In this document: positions 8,323-17,392 of the stretch, piece after piece | How the letters are laid out: every line of letters starts with the position of its first letter | Numbering within the stretch: the first letter of the stretch is position 1 | Source: Yanghanlia sp047501535 | GTDB lineage: Bacteria > Pseudomonadota > Gammaproteobacteria > Burkholderiales > Burkholderiaceae_B | Length of the DNA stretch: 64,000 nucleotides | NCBI RefSeq assembly: GCF_047501535.1 | Contig: NZ_JAZDRJ010000003.1 | Location: 217,962 to 281,961, forward strand | Direction: 5' to 3' | The notes under the pieces: generated by a model | Seen by the model: only the letters and a program-made list of their open reading frames with translations | What the model was told of the DNA's origin: nothing | Database searches by the model: none | Program-made: the position numbers and the translations under genes

Positions 8323-9243
8323 ATGACCATGCATTTTGACTTCACTGACTTGCAGCTTGTGGTGAACGTAGCTGCGGCCCAAAGCATGACTAAAGGCGCT
8401 GAGCGCAGCTTCCTTTCGCTGCCCGCTGCCAGCGGCCGGGTGAAGAATCTGGAGCAGCGGCTGGGTACCACGATTTTCTTTCGTAGCAGCCAGGGCGTAA
8501 CTCTGACGCCTGCAGGGGATGCGTTTCTGCGCCATGCGCGTATTGTTATGCGCCAGCTTGAACACCTGCGCGGCGATATGCAGGAGTTCGCCGACGGCAT
8601 CAAGGGTTTGGTGAAAGTCTGTGCGAACACCACGGCCATGAATGAGTTCATGCCGGACATCCTGGCTAGTTACCTGGCGGCGCACCCTGATGTCAATATT
8701 GAGTTGCGCGAACGCTTGAGCCACCAGGTGGTTAAAGCGGTGCTAGATGGCTCGGCGGATATCGGCATCACAGCGGCGCCGGCGCAAGATCGTGGCCTGG
8801 AGTTTCTGCCTTATCGCAGCGACAGACTGGTGCTGGTGACACGGGAAGATCACCCTCTGGCTGCATCGGAATCGGTCGATTTTGAAGATACGCTGGACGA
8901 CGACTACGTGTGTTTGGCAGAAAGCAGCGCCATCCACGCCTTTTTGTTGCAGGCCGCCGAGGAACTGGGCCGTGCCTTGCGCTTCCGGGTGGAAGTAAGC
9001 AGCTTCGAAGCCGTCTGCCGCATGATTTCCGCCGGAGTAGGCCTGGGAGTCATTCCGCATACGGCGGCTTTACGCTATGTGCAAGATCTCCCCATTAAAA
9101 TCATCGACCTGAAAAACCCTTGGGCGGTGCGGCGCCTGCATATTTGCGTCAGGGAGCTCGACCGCCTGCCCATATTTGCGCAAGAACTGGTGAAACTGAT
9201 GCAAGAAGACGCCAGCGAGGCGGCTTTCGAAGGTAGCGACTGA
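8323..9243 (+). CDS. LysR family transcriptional regulator
   Basis: 306 residues. An N-terminal winged helix-turn-helix is visible at about residues 5-65 (FTDLQLVVNVAAAQSMTKGA, then LPAASGRVKNLEQRLG), followed by a periplasmic-binding-protein-like effector domain at 90-295. The HTH lacks the common S-Q-P/S-A-V-S form and instead reads LPAASGR, as in a LysR subgroup often found beside CoA-transferase or tripartite transporter genes. It is divergent from the MmgE/PrpD gene with 122 bp between starts, the standard arrangement for a LysR regulator and its target. The inducer cannot be deduced. Confidence 0.85.
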   Translation: MTMHFDFTDLQLVVNVAAAQSMTKGAERSFLSLPAASGRVKNLEQRLGTTIFFRSSQGVTLTPAGDAFLRHARIVMRQLEHLRGDMQEFADGIKGLVKVCANTTAMNEFMPDILASYLAAHPDVNIELRERLSHQVVKAVLDGSADIGITAAPAQDRGLEFLPYRSDRLVLVTREDHPLAASESVDFEDTLDDDYVCLAESSAIHAFLLQAAEELGRALRFRVEVSSFEAVCRMISAGVGLGVIPHTAALRYVQDLPIKIIDLKNPWAVRRLHICVRELDRLPIFAQELVKLMQEDASEAAFEGSD

Positions 9244-9287
9244 ACGCGCCCCCCTTTTTTCCATCGTTTCCAACCCGGAGAAAACTT

Positions 9288-9911
9288 ATGACTGAACAGG
9301 CGTGGCGCGAAGTGGTACTTGCGTCCGGCAATGCGGGCAAGCTGCGCGAGTTTTCCGCCATTCTGAAGGCGGCAGGCATCCGCATGATTGCTCAAAGCGA
9401 GCTGAATGTTCCCGAAGCGGAAGAGCCTTATCTTACGTTTCTGGAAAATGCGCTCGCCAAGGCGCGCCATGCCAGTCAGCATACGGGGCTACCCGCTCTG
9501 GCGGATGATTCGGGGCTGTGTGTGCCTGCACTGGGTGGGGCTCCCGGTGTCTATTCCGCCCGTTATGCCAGCATGAGCGGGGGGGAGAAATCCGACCTGG
9601 CCAATAATATGCGGCTGGTCAGCCATTTGCAGGGCGTTGAGAATCATAGTGCGTTCTATGTGGCCGTATTGGTTTACGTGGAAAGCCCGGAAGATCCATG
9701 CCCGCTGGTGGCCGAAGGGCGCTGGCACGGCAAGATTGTGGCGACGCCACGCGGTGAGAACGGTTTCGGCTACGACCCGCATTTCTGGCTGCCGGAATAC
9801 GACTGTACCGTGGCCGAGCTTGACCCGGCTGAAAAGAACCGCGTCAGCCATCGGGGTCGGGCATTGGCCGAGTTGTTTGAAAAATTACGCGGTAATCGGG
9901 CAGCACTATGA
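9288..9911 (+). CDS. rdgB: dITP/XTP pyrophosphatase (HAM1)
   Basis: 207 residues. The protein removes non-canonical purine nucleoside triphosphates (dITP, XTP) from the pool. Seen: substrate-binding start VLASGNAGKLREF at residues 10-22, ENALAKARHA, then the catalytic acid motif LADDSGLCV near residue 70, and GFGYDPHFWLP with SHRGRAL near the C-terminus, all hallmarks of the RdgB/HAM1 family. An ATGA overlap with hemW indicates coupling. The ATG at 9288 is preceded by GGAGAAAACTT. Confidence 0.93.
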   Translation: MTEQAWREVVLASGNAGKLREFSAILKAAGIRMIAQSELNVPEAEEPYLTFLENALAKARHASQHTGLPALADDSGLCVPALGGAPGVYSARYASMSGGEKSDLANNMRLVSHLQGVENHSAFYVAVLVYVESPEDPCPLVAEGRWHGKIVATPRGENGFGYDPHFWLPEYDCTVAELDPAEKNRVSHRGRALAELFEKLRGNRAAL

Positions 9912-11176
9912 CAGCAGATGCGAAAGCGGGGCCGCTGGGGCGTCGCGCCAAGGCGGCGGGCATGGATGGCCTGGATGCCGAGCCGGTGAATCGTCCCAGG
10001 GTGCGACCTGCAGCGGGCCACGGGCTGGGCCATCGGCCTTTGCCGCCGCTCTCGCTCTATGTGCATGTGCCATGGTGTGTGCGCAAATGCCCGTATTGCG
10101 ACTTCAATTCACACCAAGCCGATGGAGAGTTGCCTGAACAAGCGTATCTGGCGGCTTTACAGGCGGATCTCGAACATGCGTTGCCGCTTATTTGGGGCCG
10201 GCAAGTCATCTCGATTTTTATCGGCGGAGGCACGCCCAGCCTGCTGTCGGCCCAAGCCATCGATACCATGCTGGCATCCTTTCGCGCCTGTCTGAATGTA
10301 TTACCTGATGCAGAAATTACGCTGGAAGCCAACCCAGGTACTGCGGAAGCGGGGCGCTTCTTGGATTACGCAGCAAGTGGCGTGAACCGCATATCTCTGG
10401 GAATCCAGAGCTTCAACGATGAGGCTTTGCGCGCGCTGGGGCGCATTCACGATTCACGCCAGGCGCGGGCGGCCATAGAGATGGCGCAAAAAGCGGTGGA
10501 GCGGGTCAACCTTGATGTGATGTACGCGTTGCCGGGGCAATCGCTTCAAGCGTGTCAGGAAGACTTACAAGCCGCCATGGCGTTTCAGACGGGCCATTTG
10601 TCGCTTTACCATCTCACCCTCGAACCCAACACGGTTTTTGCCAAATTTCCGCCCCCTCTGCCGGATGACGACCTTGCGGCCGCCATGCATGAGCACATCA
10701 TCGAGGCCACGACGGCTGCCGGCTGGGAACAGTATGAAGTTTCCGCCTATGCGCGGCCCGGTCAACGCAGCCTGCATAATCAGAACTATTGGACGTTTGG
10801 CGACTACCTTGGCCTGGGCCCTGGCGCACATGGCAAGCTGTCTTTTCACGACCGCATTATTCGCCAAGCCCGCCATCGTATGCCTGAAAGCTGGATGTCG
10901 CGCTGTATGCAGCGCGACGGCAGCCAGATTGTCGAGGAACGCGCCCTGGCGCCGCAAGAATTACCTTTTGAGTTCATGCTCAATGCATTGCGGCTGAAAG
11001 AAGGGGTGGAAGCGGGATTGTTCTCCGCCCACACAGGCCTGCCGGTGACCGCCATCTTCCCAACACTTAAACGCTTGGAAGAGCGGAATCTGCTTAGCCT
11101 GACAGGGGGGCGTTTGCGTACCACCGAGCTGGGTTGGCGATACCTCAACGATGTACTGGAAGATTTCCTTCAATAA
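9908..11176 (+). CDS. hemW: Radical SAM heme chaperone HemW
   Basis: 422 residues. The radical SAM cluster motif C-x3-C-x2-C is at Cys57, Cys61 and Cys64 (WCVRKCPYC), after PLSLYVHVP. Then come IFIGGGTPSLL and EANPGT of the SAM-binding barrel and a C-terminal HemN-like domain (NYWTFGDYLGLGPGAHG). The extra C-x-F-N form (CDFNSH) fits HemW, a heme-trafficking protein formerly annotated as a coproporphyrinogen oxidase. About 45 residues precede the family core, more than usual; the 4-bp ATGA overlap with rdgB favours this start, but a shorter form is possible. Confidence 0.9.
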   Translation: MTADAKAGPLGRRAKAAGMDGLDAEPVNRPRVRPAAGHGLGHRPLPPLSLYVHVPWCVRKCPYCDFNSHQADGELPEQAYLAALQADLEHALPLIWGRQVISIFIGGGTPSLLSAQAIDTMLASFRACLNVLPDAEITLEANPGTAEAGRFLDYAASGVNRISLGIQSFNDEALRALGRIHDSRQARAAIEMAQKAVERVNLDVMYALPGQSLQACQEDLQAAMAFQTGHLSLYHLTLEPNTVFAKFPPPLPDDDLAAAMHEHIIEATTAAGWEQYEVSAYARPGQRSLHNQNYWTFGDYLGLGPGAHGKLSFHDRIIRQARHRMPESWMSRCMQRDGSQIVEERALAPQELPFEFMLNALRLKEGVEAGLFSAHTGLPVTAIFPTLKRLEERNLLSLTGGRLRTTELGWRYLNDVLEDFLQ

Positions 11177-11216
11177 GCCGGCGGTGCACTAAAATAGACA
11201 CTGCAGTGGCGCACAA

Positions 11217-11240
11217 GCTGTCGCCACCGAAGGCGGCAGC
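11217..11240. other. Hairpin in the hemW-glnA gap
   Basis: GCTGTCGCC pairs with GGCGGCAGC (one G-T pair) around a 6-nt loop. A perfect 10-bp palindrome, CACTGCAGTG, lies just upstream. There is no T run, so it is more likely a leader or operator element for glnA than a strong terminator of hemW. Confidence 0.4.
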
Positions 11241-11287
11241 ACTGCAATAACCCTTTGTCCCATCAGAAAATTTGGTCAGGAGCCTCT

Positions 11288-12700
11288 ATGTCCGCCCCCG
11301 AAGACGTCCTCAAGATGATTGCCGACGGTGAAGTCGCTTTCGTCGATTTTCGTTTCACCGACACACTAGGCAAGGAGCATCACCTTACCGTTCCTGCTCA
11401 TACGGTGGACGAAGAAAGAATGGAAGAGGGCGTGATGTTCGATGGCTCCTCCATGCCGGGTTGGAAAGGTGTTGAAGCGTCCGATATGGTGCTGGTGCCG
11501 GACGCCTCCACGGCGCGCCTGGACCCTTTCCGCGAAGAAACCACCTTAATTCTGACCTGCGATGTGCTCGACCCGGCAGATCTGAAAGGCTATGACCGCG
11601 ACCCGCGATCCATTGCCAAGCGGGCAGAAAATTATCTGAAAGCCAGCGGTCTGGGCGACACTGCCTATTTTGGCCCCGAACCCGAGTTCTTCGTTTTTGA
11701 TGGCGTCAGTTGGGACGACGACGCATCGGGCTGCTTTGTGAAAGTGCATTCCGACGAAGGCGGTTGGTCTCGCGGTCTGGATATGAATGGCTCCAACCTG
11801 GGTCACCGCCCTGGTCACAAAGGCGGCTATGTGCCCGTATCGCCGGTCGACAGCTTCGCCGACATGCGTTCCGAAATGTGTTTGCTACTGGAGCAGCAAG
11901 GGGTGCCGGTAGAAATTCACCACCATGAAGTGGCCGGGCCGGGCCAGTTGGAAATTGGCACGCGCTTCAGCACCCTGGTGCAACGCGCCGATTGGAACCA
12001 GATTCTTAAATACACTGTCCACAACGTGGCGCATGTCTATGGGAAAACGGCGACCTTCATGCCCAAGCCCATTGTCGGCGACAACGGTTCGGGCATGCAT
12101 GTGCACCAATCTATCTGGAAAGATGGCCAGAACCTGTTTGCGGGCAATGGCTATGCGGGCTTGTCGGAATTCGCCTTGTATTACATTGGCGGCATTATTA
12201 AACATGCCCGCGCATTGAACGCGCTCACTAACCCGTCTACTAATTCCTACAAGCGTCTGGTGCCCCATTTCGAGGCGCCCGTGAAGCTGGCTTATTCGGC
12301 GCGCAACCGTTCAGCCTCGATTCGTATTCCCTATGTGGGCAGCCCCAAGGCGCGCCGGGTGGAAGCGCGTTTCCCCGACCCCATGGCCAACCCCTACCTG
12401 TCTTTCGCCGCGCTTATGATGGCAGGGTTGGATGGCGTGCAGAATAAAATTCACCCCGGCGACCCGGCAGATAAAAACCTTTACGATCTGCCGCCCGAAG
12501 AGGATGCAAAAATCCCCACGGTCTGCGCATCGCTTGAGCAGGCGCTTGAGGCGCTGGATGCCGACCGCGAATTCCTGACGCGAGGCGGGGTGTTCAGCAA
12601 CGACATGCTGGATGCCTACATTGAATTGAAATGGGCAGAAGTCACGCGGCTGCGCATGACCACCCACCCGGTTGAATTCGATATGTACTACAGCCTCTAA
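11288..12700 (+). CDS. glnA: Glutamine synthetase type I
   Basis: 470 residues, cytoplasmic dodecamer that joins ammonia and glutamate using ATP. Seen: beta-grasp domain start VDFRFTDTLGKEHHLTVP, the GSS of FDGSSMPGW, FGPEPEFFVFD, the ATP/Mg motif NGSGMHVHQS near residue 265-275, and the adenylylation loop with Tyr399 (KNLYDLPPEE). The tyrosine means the enzyme is of the I-beta type controlled by GlnE. The start at 11288 follows CAGGAGCC and gives the usual length. No sigma-54 -24/-12 pair was convincing upstream. Confidence 0.95.
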   Translation: MSAPEDVLKMIADGEVAFVDFRFTDTLGKEHHLTVPAHTVDEERMEEGVMFDGSSMPGWKGVEASDMVLVPDASTARLDPFREETTLILTCDVLDPADLKGYDRDPRSIAKRAENYLKASGLGDTAYFGPEPEFFVFDGVSWDDDASGCFVKVHSDEGGWSRGLDMNGSNLGHRPGHKGGYVPVSPVDSFADMRSEMCLLLEQQGVPVEIHHHEVAGPGQLEIGTRFSTLVQRADWNQILKYTVHNVAHVYGKTATFMPKPIVGDNGSGMHVHQSIWKDGQNLFAGNGYAGLSEFALYYIGGIIKHARALNALTNPSTNSYKRLVPHFEAPVKLAYSARNRSASIRIPYVGSPKARRVEARFPDPMANPYLSFAALMMAGLDGVQNKIHPGDPADKNLYDLPPEEDAKIPTVCASLEQALEALDADREFLTRGGVFSNDMLDAYIELKWAEVTRLRMTTHPVEFDMYYSL

Positions 12701-12706
12701 ACAGGC

Positions 12707-13519
12707 CTATGCCGGGGTGTCTGTCAGCAGCGCCCCGGTTGTTCCCATGCCGCGATTCTGGGCTTGGGCGCGTTGCGCCATCAGCACTTCACGCTTCACA
12801 AAATCGGCGACAAACGGCGAGGCGGGTTCGTTATGCAGGGCGTAGGGGGTGTCCCATTGCTCAATGGCGCCTTGGTGCATGATGCCGATGCGGTCGGCAA
12901 TCGCAAAGGCTTCTGCTTGGTTATGCGTAACAAGCAGGGCGGTGTGGCCGGTTTTCTTAAGAATATCGCGCACTTCGAACGCCAAGCGTTCACGAGTATC
13001 GACATCAAGGTTGGAAAACGGTTCATCCAGCAATAGCAACTCGGGTTCGGGAGCGAGTGCGCGCGCCAAGGCGACGCGTTGTTGCTGCCCCCCCGAGAGT
13101 TCATGCGGGTAGCGATGACGCGCGTCGCTTAAGCCGACCAACTCCAGCAGTTCTTTGACTCTTTCCTGGCGCTTTGATTTTGGCCAGCGTCGCAGGCCGA
13201 AGCCCACATTGCCTTCTACATCCAAATGGGGAAATAGCGCGTAATCCTGAAACATCATGCCCACATGGCGGTCTTGCGGCTCTATGGCTTGGTTGGGAGT
13301 GCTTAATACCCGTTCGCCCAGCCGTATACTGCCTTGGCGCAGTGGCTCGAAACCGGCAATCGCCCGCAAAATGGTGGTCTTGCCGCAGCCGGAGGAACCC
13401 AGCAGACAGCCTATGTGGCCACGCTCCAGGCTCAGGCTCAGGTCGTTGACGACCGGTACGATGCCTTCCGGGGAATCGTAAGCCAGAGAAATGTGGTCCA
13501 GTTCAAGCAGATCGGGCAT
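12707..13519 (-). CDS. fbpC: Iron(III) ABC transporter, ATP-binding protein
   Basis: 270 residues starting MPDLLELDHISLAY; the start was chosen because upstream residues overlap fbpB. Walker A GSSGCGKTT at 41-49, Q-loop MMFQDYALFPHL near 90, signature LSGGQQQRVALARAL at 141-155 and Walker B LLLLDEP at 161-167. The ATPase of the Fbp/Fut-type importer, third gene of a fbpA-fbpB-fbpC operon. It follows fbpB by one base. The C-terminus is shorter than in other Fbp-type ATPases with a full regulatory domain. It is convergent with glnA, ending 6 bp from it. Confidence 0.88.
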   Translation of the reverse strand: MPDLLELDHISLAYDSPEGIVPVVNDLSLSLERGHIGCLLGSSGCGKTTILRAIAGFEPLRQGSIRLGERVLSTPNQAIEPQDRHVGMMFQDYALFPHLDVEGNVGFGLRRWPKSKRQERVKELLELVGLSDARHRYPHELSGGQQQRVALARALAPEPELLLLDEPFSNLDVDTRERLAFEVRDILKKTGHTALLVTHNQAEAFAIADRIGIMHQGAIEQWDTPYALHNEPASPFVADFVKREVLMAQRAQAQNRGMGTTGALLTDTPA

Positions 13520-13520
13520 A

Positions 13521-15266
13521 TCAATAAGCAGGTTTAAGCTGGCTGCGCGCCAGCAGCACAACGGGCAGCAGGCCCGCCAGCACAATGGCCAGGGCGGCGA
13601 CTGCACCTTCCTCGTAAGTGCCGCGTGAAGCTTCCGCATACAGCCAGGTGGCCAGGGTCTCAAAACCTGCCGGGCGCAGCAGCAGGGTGGCGGGCAGTTC
13701 TTTCATTGCGTCGACAAACACCAACAGCCCGGCCGCGCCAATAGCGGGCCGCAGCAGCGGCAGATGCACGCGACGCAACGTGCCGGTGGGGGATTCGCCC
13801 AGCAAGCGGGCGGCTTGTTCCAAGGAAGGAGGAATGCGGGCCAGGCCGCTTTCCATCCCGCCCACGGAAATGGCCAGAAAACGGATGACGTAGGCGCACA
13901 CCAGAGCGCCGACAGATCCCATTAGCCACAGCCCCGGTGTCGCACCGGAGAGGTGGCCCCACACCGTGGACAGCAGACTATCAAAAGCCAGTAGCGGCGT
14001 GAGCATGCCGATGGCCAGCACGGTACCCGGAATGGCGTAGCCGGTGGTAGCGATACGCGCACAGGCGCGAGCCAACGGAGGTTGATGGGAATTGCGCACG
14101 GCGCGGGCGGCCCAGGCGACAATGAGCCCGCCCAACAAGGTGAAGAAGGTGGCCAGCAAGGCAACCTTAAGTGTGTTCCACGCGCTCAGCAGAAGTTGAT
14201 CGGAAATCGAGCCGGTTATGGCCAGGTGCTTGAAGGTTTCGCTGCCCAGATAAATGGCAGGCGCCACAAAGCCGATAATCACGGGCGCCCAGCCTAAGGC
14301 TGATGCGATAAGCGCCTGTACACCGCGTAATTGCCGGGGCTGCAATGGCCGCGCACGCAGATTGGAAGCAAACCGCTGCCGCTTGCGGCCGCGCCGTTCG
14401 AGCAGCACCAGCAGTGCAACCATGACCAGCATGGCCAGAGCAATTTGTGCGGCGCCAGCGAGATCGTTGCGCGTGACCCAGGTGGTGTAGACGGATACTG
14501 TCAGCGTCTGTACGCCGAGGAATTCTGAGGCACCGATGTCGTTCAAGGCTTCCAGCAGCGCCAAGCTGACACCGATGGCGATGGCGGGGCGGGCCATGGG
14601 AAGCGCCACACGGAAGAACACGCCTCGGCTGGTTTCACCCAGCACGCGGGCGGCCTCCATCAGGCTGGCTGCCTGGGTGGCGAACATGATGCGGGTGCTC
14701 AGATACACATAGGGGTAAAGCACAAAGCCCAGCAGCACAATGGCGCCGGGCAGGGAACGCAGGTCGGGCAGACGAAACTGCCGTGGGCTGGTATAGCCCA
14801 GCAATTCGCGGATCCAGGTCTGGACCGGCCCAATTGGGTGGAGGATATCCAGATACGCAAAGGCGACGATGTAGGTGGGCACTGCCAACGGCAGCAGCAG
14901 AGCCCATGAAAGAAAGGTGCGGCCGGGAAACTGGTAGGCGGTGATCAGCCAGGCTGCCCCCACGCCAAGGGCGGTTACGAGAACCGCTACCCCTGCCAGC
15001 AGCAGGCTGGTGTTCAGCAGGGCGCGTGGCAGTACATGATCAAGCAGGTGTTGCCAGTGTTCGAACGAGCCGCTGCTGGCGTACCAGATCAGGGTGGCGA
15101 CCGGCGCAAGAACGCCCAGCGCGATCAGCACGGCTGCAACTAGCCAAGGGGTGCCGGCTTCCGTTGATGAAAACCGTTTGAGCCTGCCGATACTTGTGCC
15201 GGGCTTAGGAGCCGACGCCGCTATGGAAGCGGCGTTCAGAGGAGGGATATCAGTTGTTGAAGCCAA
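13521..15266 (-). CDS. fbpB: Iron(III) ABC transporter, double-domain permease
   Basis: 581 residues with about twelve hydrophobic segments in two homologous halves, as in FbpB/HitB. The first segment is near residues 38-62 (WLVAAVLIALGVLAPVATLIWY). Two EAA-type ATPase-contact loops are visible (SLMEAARVLGETSRGVFFRVALP and LEQAARLLGESPTGTLRRVHLP), one per half. The codon at 15266 is TTG, overlapping the end of fbpA by 17 bp; no ATG lies before the first membrane segment, so TTG or another weak start is used. Partners are the binding protein encoded just upstream and the ATPase just downstream. Confidence 0.87.
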   Translation of the reverse strand: MASTTDIPPLNAASIAASAPKPGTSIGRLKRFSSTEAGTPWLVAAVLIALGVLAPVATLIWYASSGSFEHWQHLLDHVLPRALLNTSLLLAGVAVLVTALGVGAAWLITAYQFPGRTFLSWALLLPLAVPTYIVAFAYLDILHPIGPVQTWIRELLGYTSPRQFRLPDLRSLPGAIVLLGFVLYPYVYLSTRIMFATQAASLMEAARVLGETSRGVFFRVALPMARPAIAIGVSLALLEALNDIGASEFLGVQTLTVSVYTTWVTRNDLAGAAQIALAMLVMVALLVLLERRGRKRQRFASNLRARPLQPRQLRGVQALIASALGWAPVIIGFVAPAIYLGSETFKHLAITGSISDQLLLSAWNTLKVALLATFFTLLGGLIVAWAARAVRNSHQPPLARACARIATTGYAIPGTVLAIGMLTPLLAFDSLLSTVWGHLSGATPGLWLMGSVGALVCAYVIRFLAISVGGMESGLARIPPSLEQAARLLGESPTGTLRRVHLPLLRPAIGAAGLLVFVDAMKELPATLLLRPAGFETLATWLYAEASRGTYEEGAVAALAIVLAGLLPVVLLARSQLKPAY

Positions 15267-16299
15267 CCCTGTCCACCAATTCGCTCGCCTCGCGGCGATG
15301 TTTGGCGATTTCTGTCAGGGGCAGTGGGTCGATGACCAGTTCGCCAAAACTGGCTACGACAGGGTCAAGTTCCACGCCCGCTTTCACCGGATACTCATAG
15401 TTGGCCTTGGCGTACATGCTTTGGGCCTTGTCGGACACCAAGTATTCCAACAGTTGGACGGCTTGCTCACGGTTAGGCGCATGCTTGGCCACCGCTGCGC
15501 CGGAAATATTTACGTGTGTGCCACGGCTGTCTTCGTTCGCAAACGTGGGGCGCACAACTTTGATGGCTTCGCCCCATTTATGGGCATCGGAGCCGGGTTC
15601 GGCATTTTTCATGCGCCCGACATAGTAAGCATTGGCGATACCGATATCGCAAATGCCGCCCAGAATGTCGCGCGCCACATCGCGGTCGCCGCCAGCCGCT
15701 TTGCGGCCCAGGTTGTTCTTAACATTGCGCAGCCAGTCTTCAGTGGCTTCCAGCCCGTTGTGGGCAATCATGGCTGCGATCAGGGCCGTGTTATAGGGGT
15801 GCTGACCAGAGCGGATGCAGACTTTGCCCTTCCAGCGCGGGTCGGCAAAGGCTTCATAAGTAATGGCGCCGACATCGAGTTCGGTTGCGACGTAGGCGAC
15901 GCGGTCGCGCAGCGACAAGGTGTACCAGTGATTGTCGGCGTCTCGCAGATTCTCGGGGATGGCTTCGCGCAGTACGCTAGAATCAACCGCCTGGGTGACG
16001 CCTGCCTCGACGAGATCCAGCAGGTTGCCGATATCGACGGTCATCAGTACATCAGCCGGGGATTTATCGCCTTCGGCTTTTACACGCTCAATCAGGCCGT
16101 CTTTAACGAAAACGGTGGTGACCTGAACGCCGGTGTCTTTGGTGAACTCGTCGAGCAAGGGCTGAATCAGCCGGGGCTCCCGAGTGGTGTAGAGGCTGAC
16201 TTCCTGAGCGGATGCGTTAAAAGACAAACCGGATAACAATACGGCGCCCGCAAATAAGGCAGTTTGGAACAATGGACGTCGTCCTGGCTGATGGGGCAT
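15250..16299 (-). CDS. fbpA: Iron(III) ABC transporter, periplasmic binding protein
   Basis: 349 residues. Signal peptide 1-31 ending NASA, then EVSLYTTREPRLIQPLLDEF, the typical start of FbpA/FutA proteins. Adjacent tyrosines Tyr225-Tyr226 (IANAYYVGRM) match the tandem tyrosines that bind ferric iron in this family. The start at 16299 is the Met just before the basic n-region; 15 further upstream codons are open. A Fur-like site lies about 75 bp upstream, in line with induction under iron limitation. First gene of the fbpABC operon, divergent from fpr. Confidence 0.9.
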   Translation of the reverse strand: MPHQPGRRPLFQTALFAGAVLLSGLSFNASAQEVSLYTTREPRLIQPLLDEFTKDTGVQVTTVFVKDGLIERVKAEGDKSPADVLMTVDIGNLLDLVEAGVTQAVDSSVLREAIPENLRDADNHWYTLSLRDRVAYVATELDVGAITYEAFADPRWKGKVCIRSGQHPYNTALIAAMIAHNGLEATEDWLRNVKNNLGRKAAGGDRDVARDILGGICDIGIANAYYVGRMKNAEPGSDAHKWGEAIKVVRPTFANEDSRGTHVNISGAAVAKHAPNREQAVQLLEYLVSDKAQSMYAKANYEYPVKAGVELDPVVASFGELVIDPLPLTEIAKHRREASELVDRVGFNN

Positions 16300-16373
16300 G
16301 GATGTCTCCGTATTTGAAAGATGCGACGGCCTTGCCAGCCGCATTGCAGAGGATCAGAAGCTAAATTATAGAA

Positions 16374-16388
16374 TAATAATGATTCTCA
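16374..16388 (-). promoter_or_regulatory. Fur box
   Basis: On the minus strand the sequence TGAGAATCATTATTA matches the 7-1-7 Fur consensus TGATAATnATTATCA at 12 of 14 fixed positions. It is 75-90 bp upstream of fbpA and about 150 bp upstream of fpr, and so placed to repress the iron importer when iron is plentiful. Confidence 0.75.
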
Positions 16389-16539
16389 AGTAGAATTTGG
16401 AGTGCTTATACTTCAGTGCAATGCGGTTTTCCGCAATTTCTTTGATTCTTCTTAAGAAACCGCGTGGTCAGGCTCCCAATCAGGGGGGCTGTGGCTTATC
16501 ATTTCACGACACGGTCCATCTTTTACCGATACAGGCTTC

Positions 16540-17316
16540 ATGGCAGCGTTCAATACTGAAAAAGTTCTCAGCGTGCATCATTGGAATGACACGCTTTTCT
16601 CCTTCACGACCACGCGCGATTCTTCGCTGCGCTTTACCAACGGCCATTTCGTCATGCTGGGCCTGCAGGTTGAAGGCAAACCGCTGATGCGCGCTTACAG
16701 CATTGCCAGCGCTAACTACGAAGAGAAGCTGGAATTCCTCAGCATCAAGGTGCCGGACGGCCCATTGACATCCCGGCTGCAACACTTGGAAGTCGGCGAC
16801 GATGTTCTGATCAGCCGCAAGCCGGTGGGCACCCTCATCGTTGACGACTTGCTGCCAGGCAAAAATCTTTATCTGTTTGCCACGGGCACGGGTTTGGCTC
16901 CGTTCATGAGCATTATCAAAGACCCGGACGTCTACGAACGCTTTGAGAAGGTCGTTCTGCTGCACGGTGTGCGCTACAAGAGCGAACTGGCTTATCACGA
17001 TTACATCACCAACGACCTGCCCAATAATGAATATTTCGGCGAATTCGTGCGTGACAAGCTCATCTATTACCCCACCGTCACGCGCGAACCGTTCCGTAAC
17101 GAAGGGCGTATCACTCAGTTGGTGGAAACCGGCAAGCTGTTTGAAGATATTGGCCTGCCGCCGCTCGACCCCAAAAACGATCGTGCCATGATCTGCGGCA
17201 GCCCAGCCATGCTGGCCGATATTTCCGGCATGCTCGATAAGCGCGGGTTCAAGGTCTCTGCCGGGGTGGGGCAGCCGGGCGACTACGTGATCGAGCGCGC
17301 CTTCGTCGAAAAATAA
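16540..17316 (+). CDS. fpr: Ferredoxin/flavodoxin-NADP reductase
   Basis: 258 residues. The FAD site R-x-Y-S is seen in MRAYSIASANYEEKLEF (near residue 50), the NADP-binding ATGTGLAPFMS segment near residue 110, and the C-terminal region GVGQPGDYVIERAFVEK, a form characteristic of the Fpr subclass. The enzyme moves electrons between NADPH and ferredoxin or flavodoxin, for example in oxidative stress and iron mobilisation. It stands divergent from the Fur-linked fbp operon. The start at 16540 begins with MAAFNTEKVLSVHHW, standard for the family. Confidence 0.92.
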   Translation: MAAFNTEKVLSVHHWNDTLFSFTTTRDSSLRFTNGHFVMLGLQVEGKPLMRAYSIASANYEEKLEFLSIKVPDGPLTSRLQHLEVGDDVLISRKPVGTLIVDDLLPGKNLYLFATGTGLAPFMSIIKDPDVYERFEKVVLLHGVRYKSELAYHDYITNDLPNNEYFGEFVRDKLIYYPTVTREPFRNEGRITQLVETGKLFEDIGLPPLDPKNDRAMICGSPAMLADISGMLDKRGFKVSAGVGQPGDYVIERAFVEK

Positions 17317-17392
17317 GCGGCCTACTTGTTGACTTTGGCTATTGCCGCGTACACTCCGATAGTAGTCATTAACAACACGGAGAGTACCGATC

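Noticed and set aside
11177..11287. NtrC site or sigma-54 promoter before glnA
   Set aside because: TGCACT and TGGCGCA occur but with wrong spacing, and no GG-N10-GC pair is present.
15094..16236. A 380-codon open frame on the plus strand
   Set aside because: It lies antisense across fbpA and the 5' end of fbpB, both of which have clear family motifs; it has no recognisable domain.
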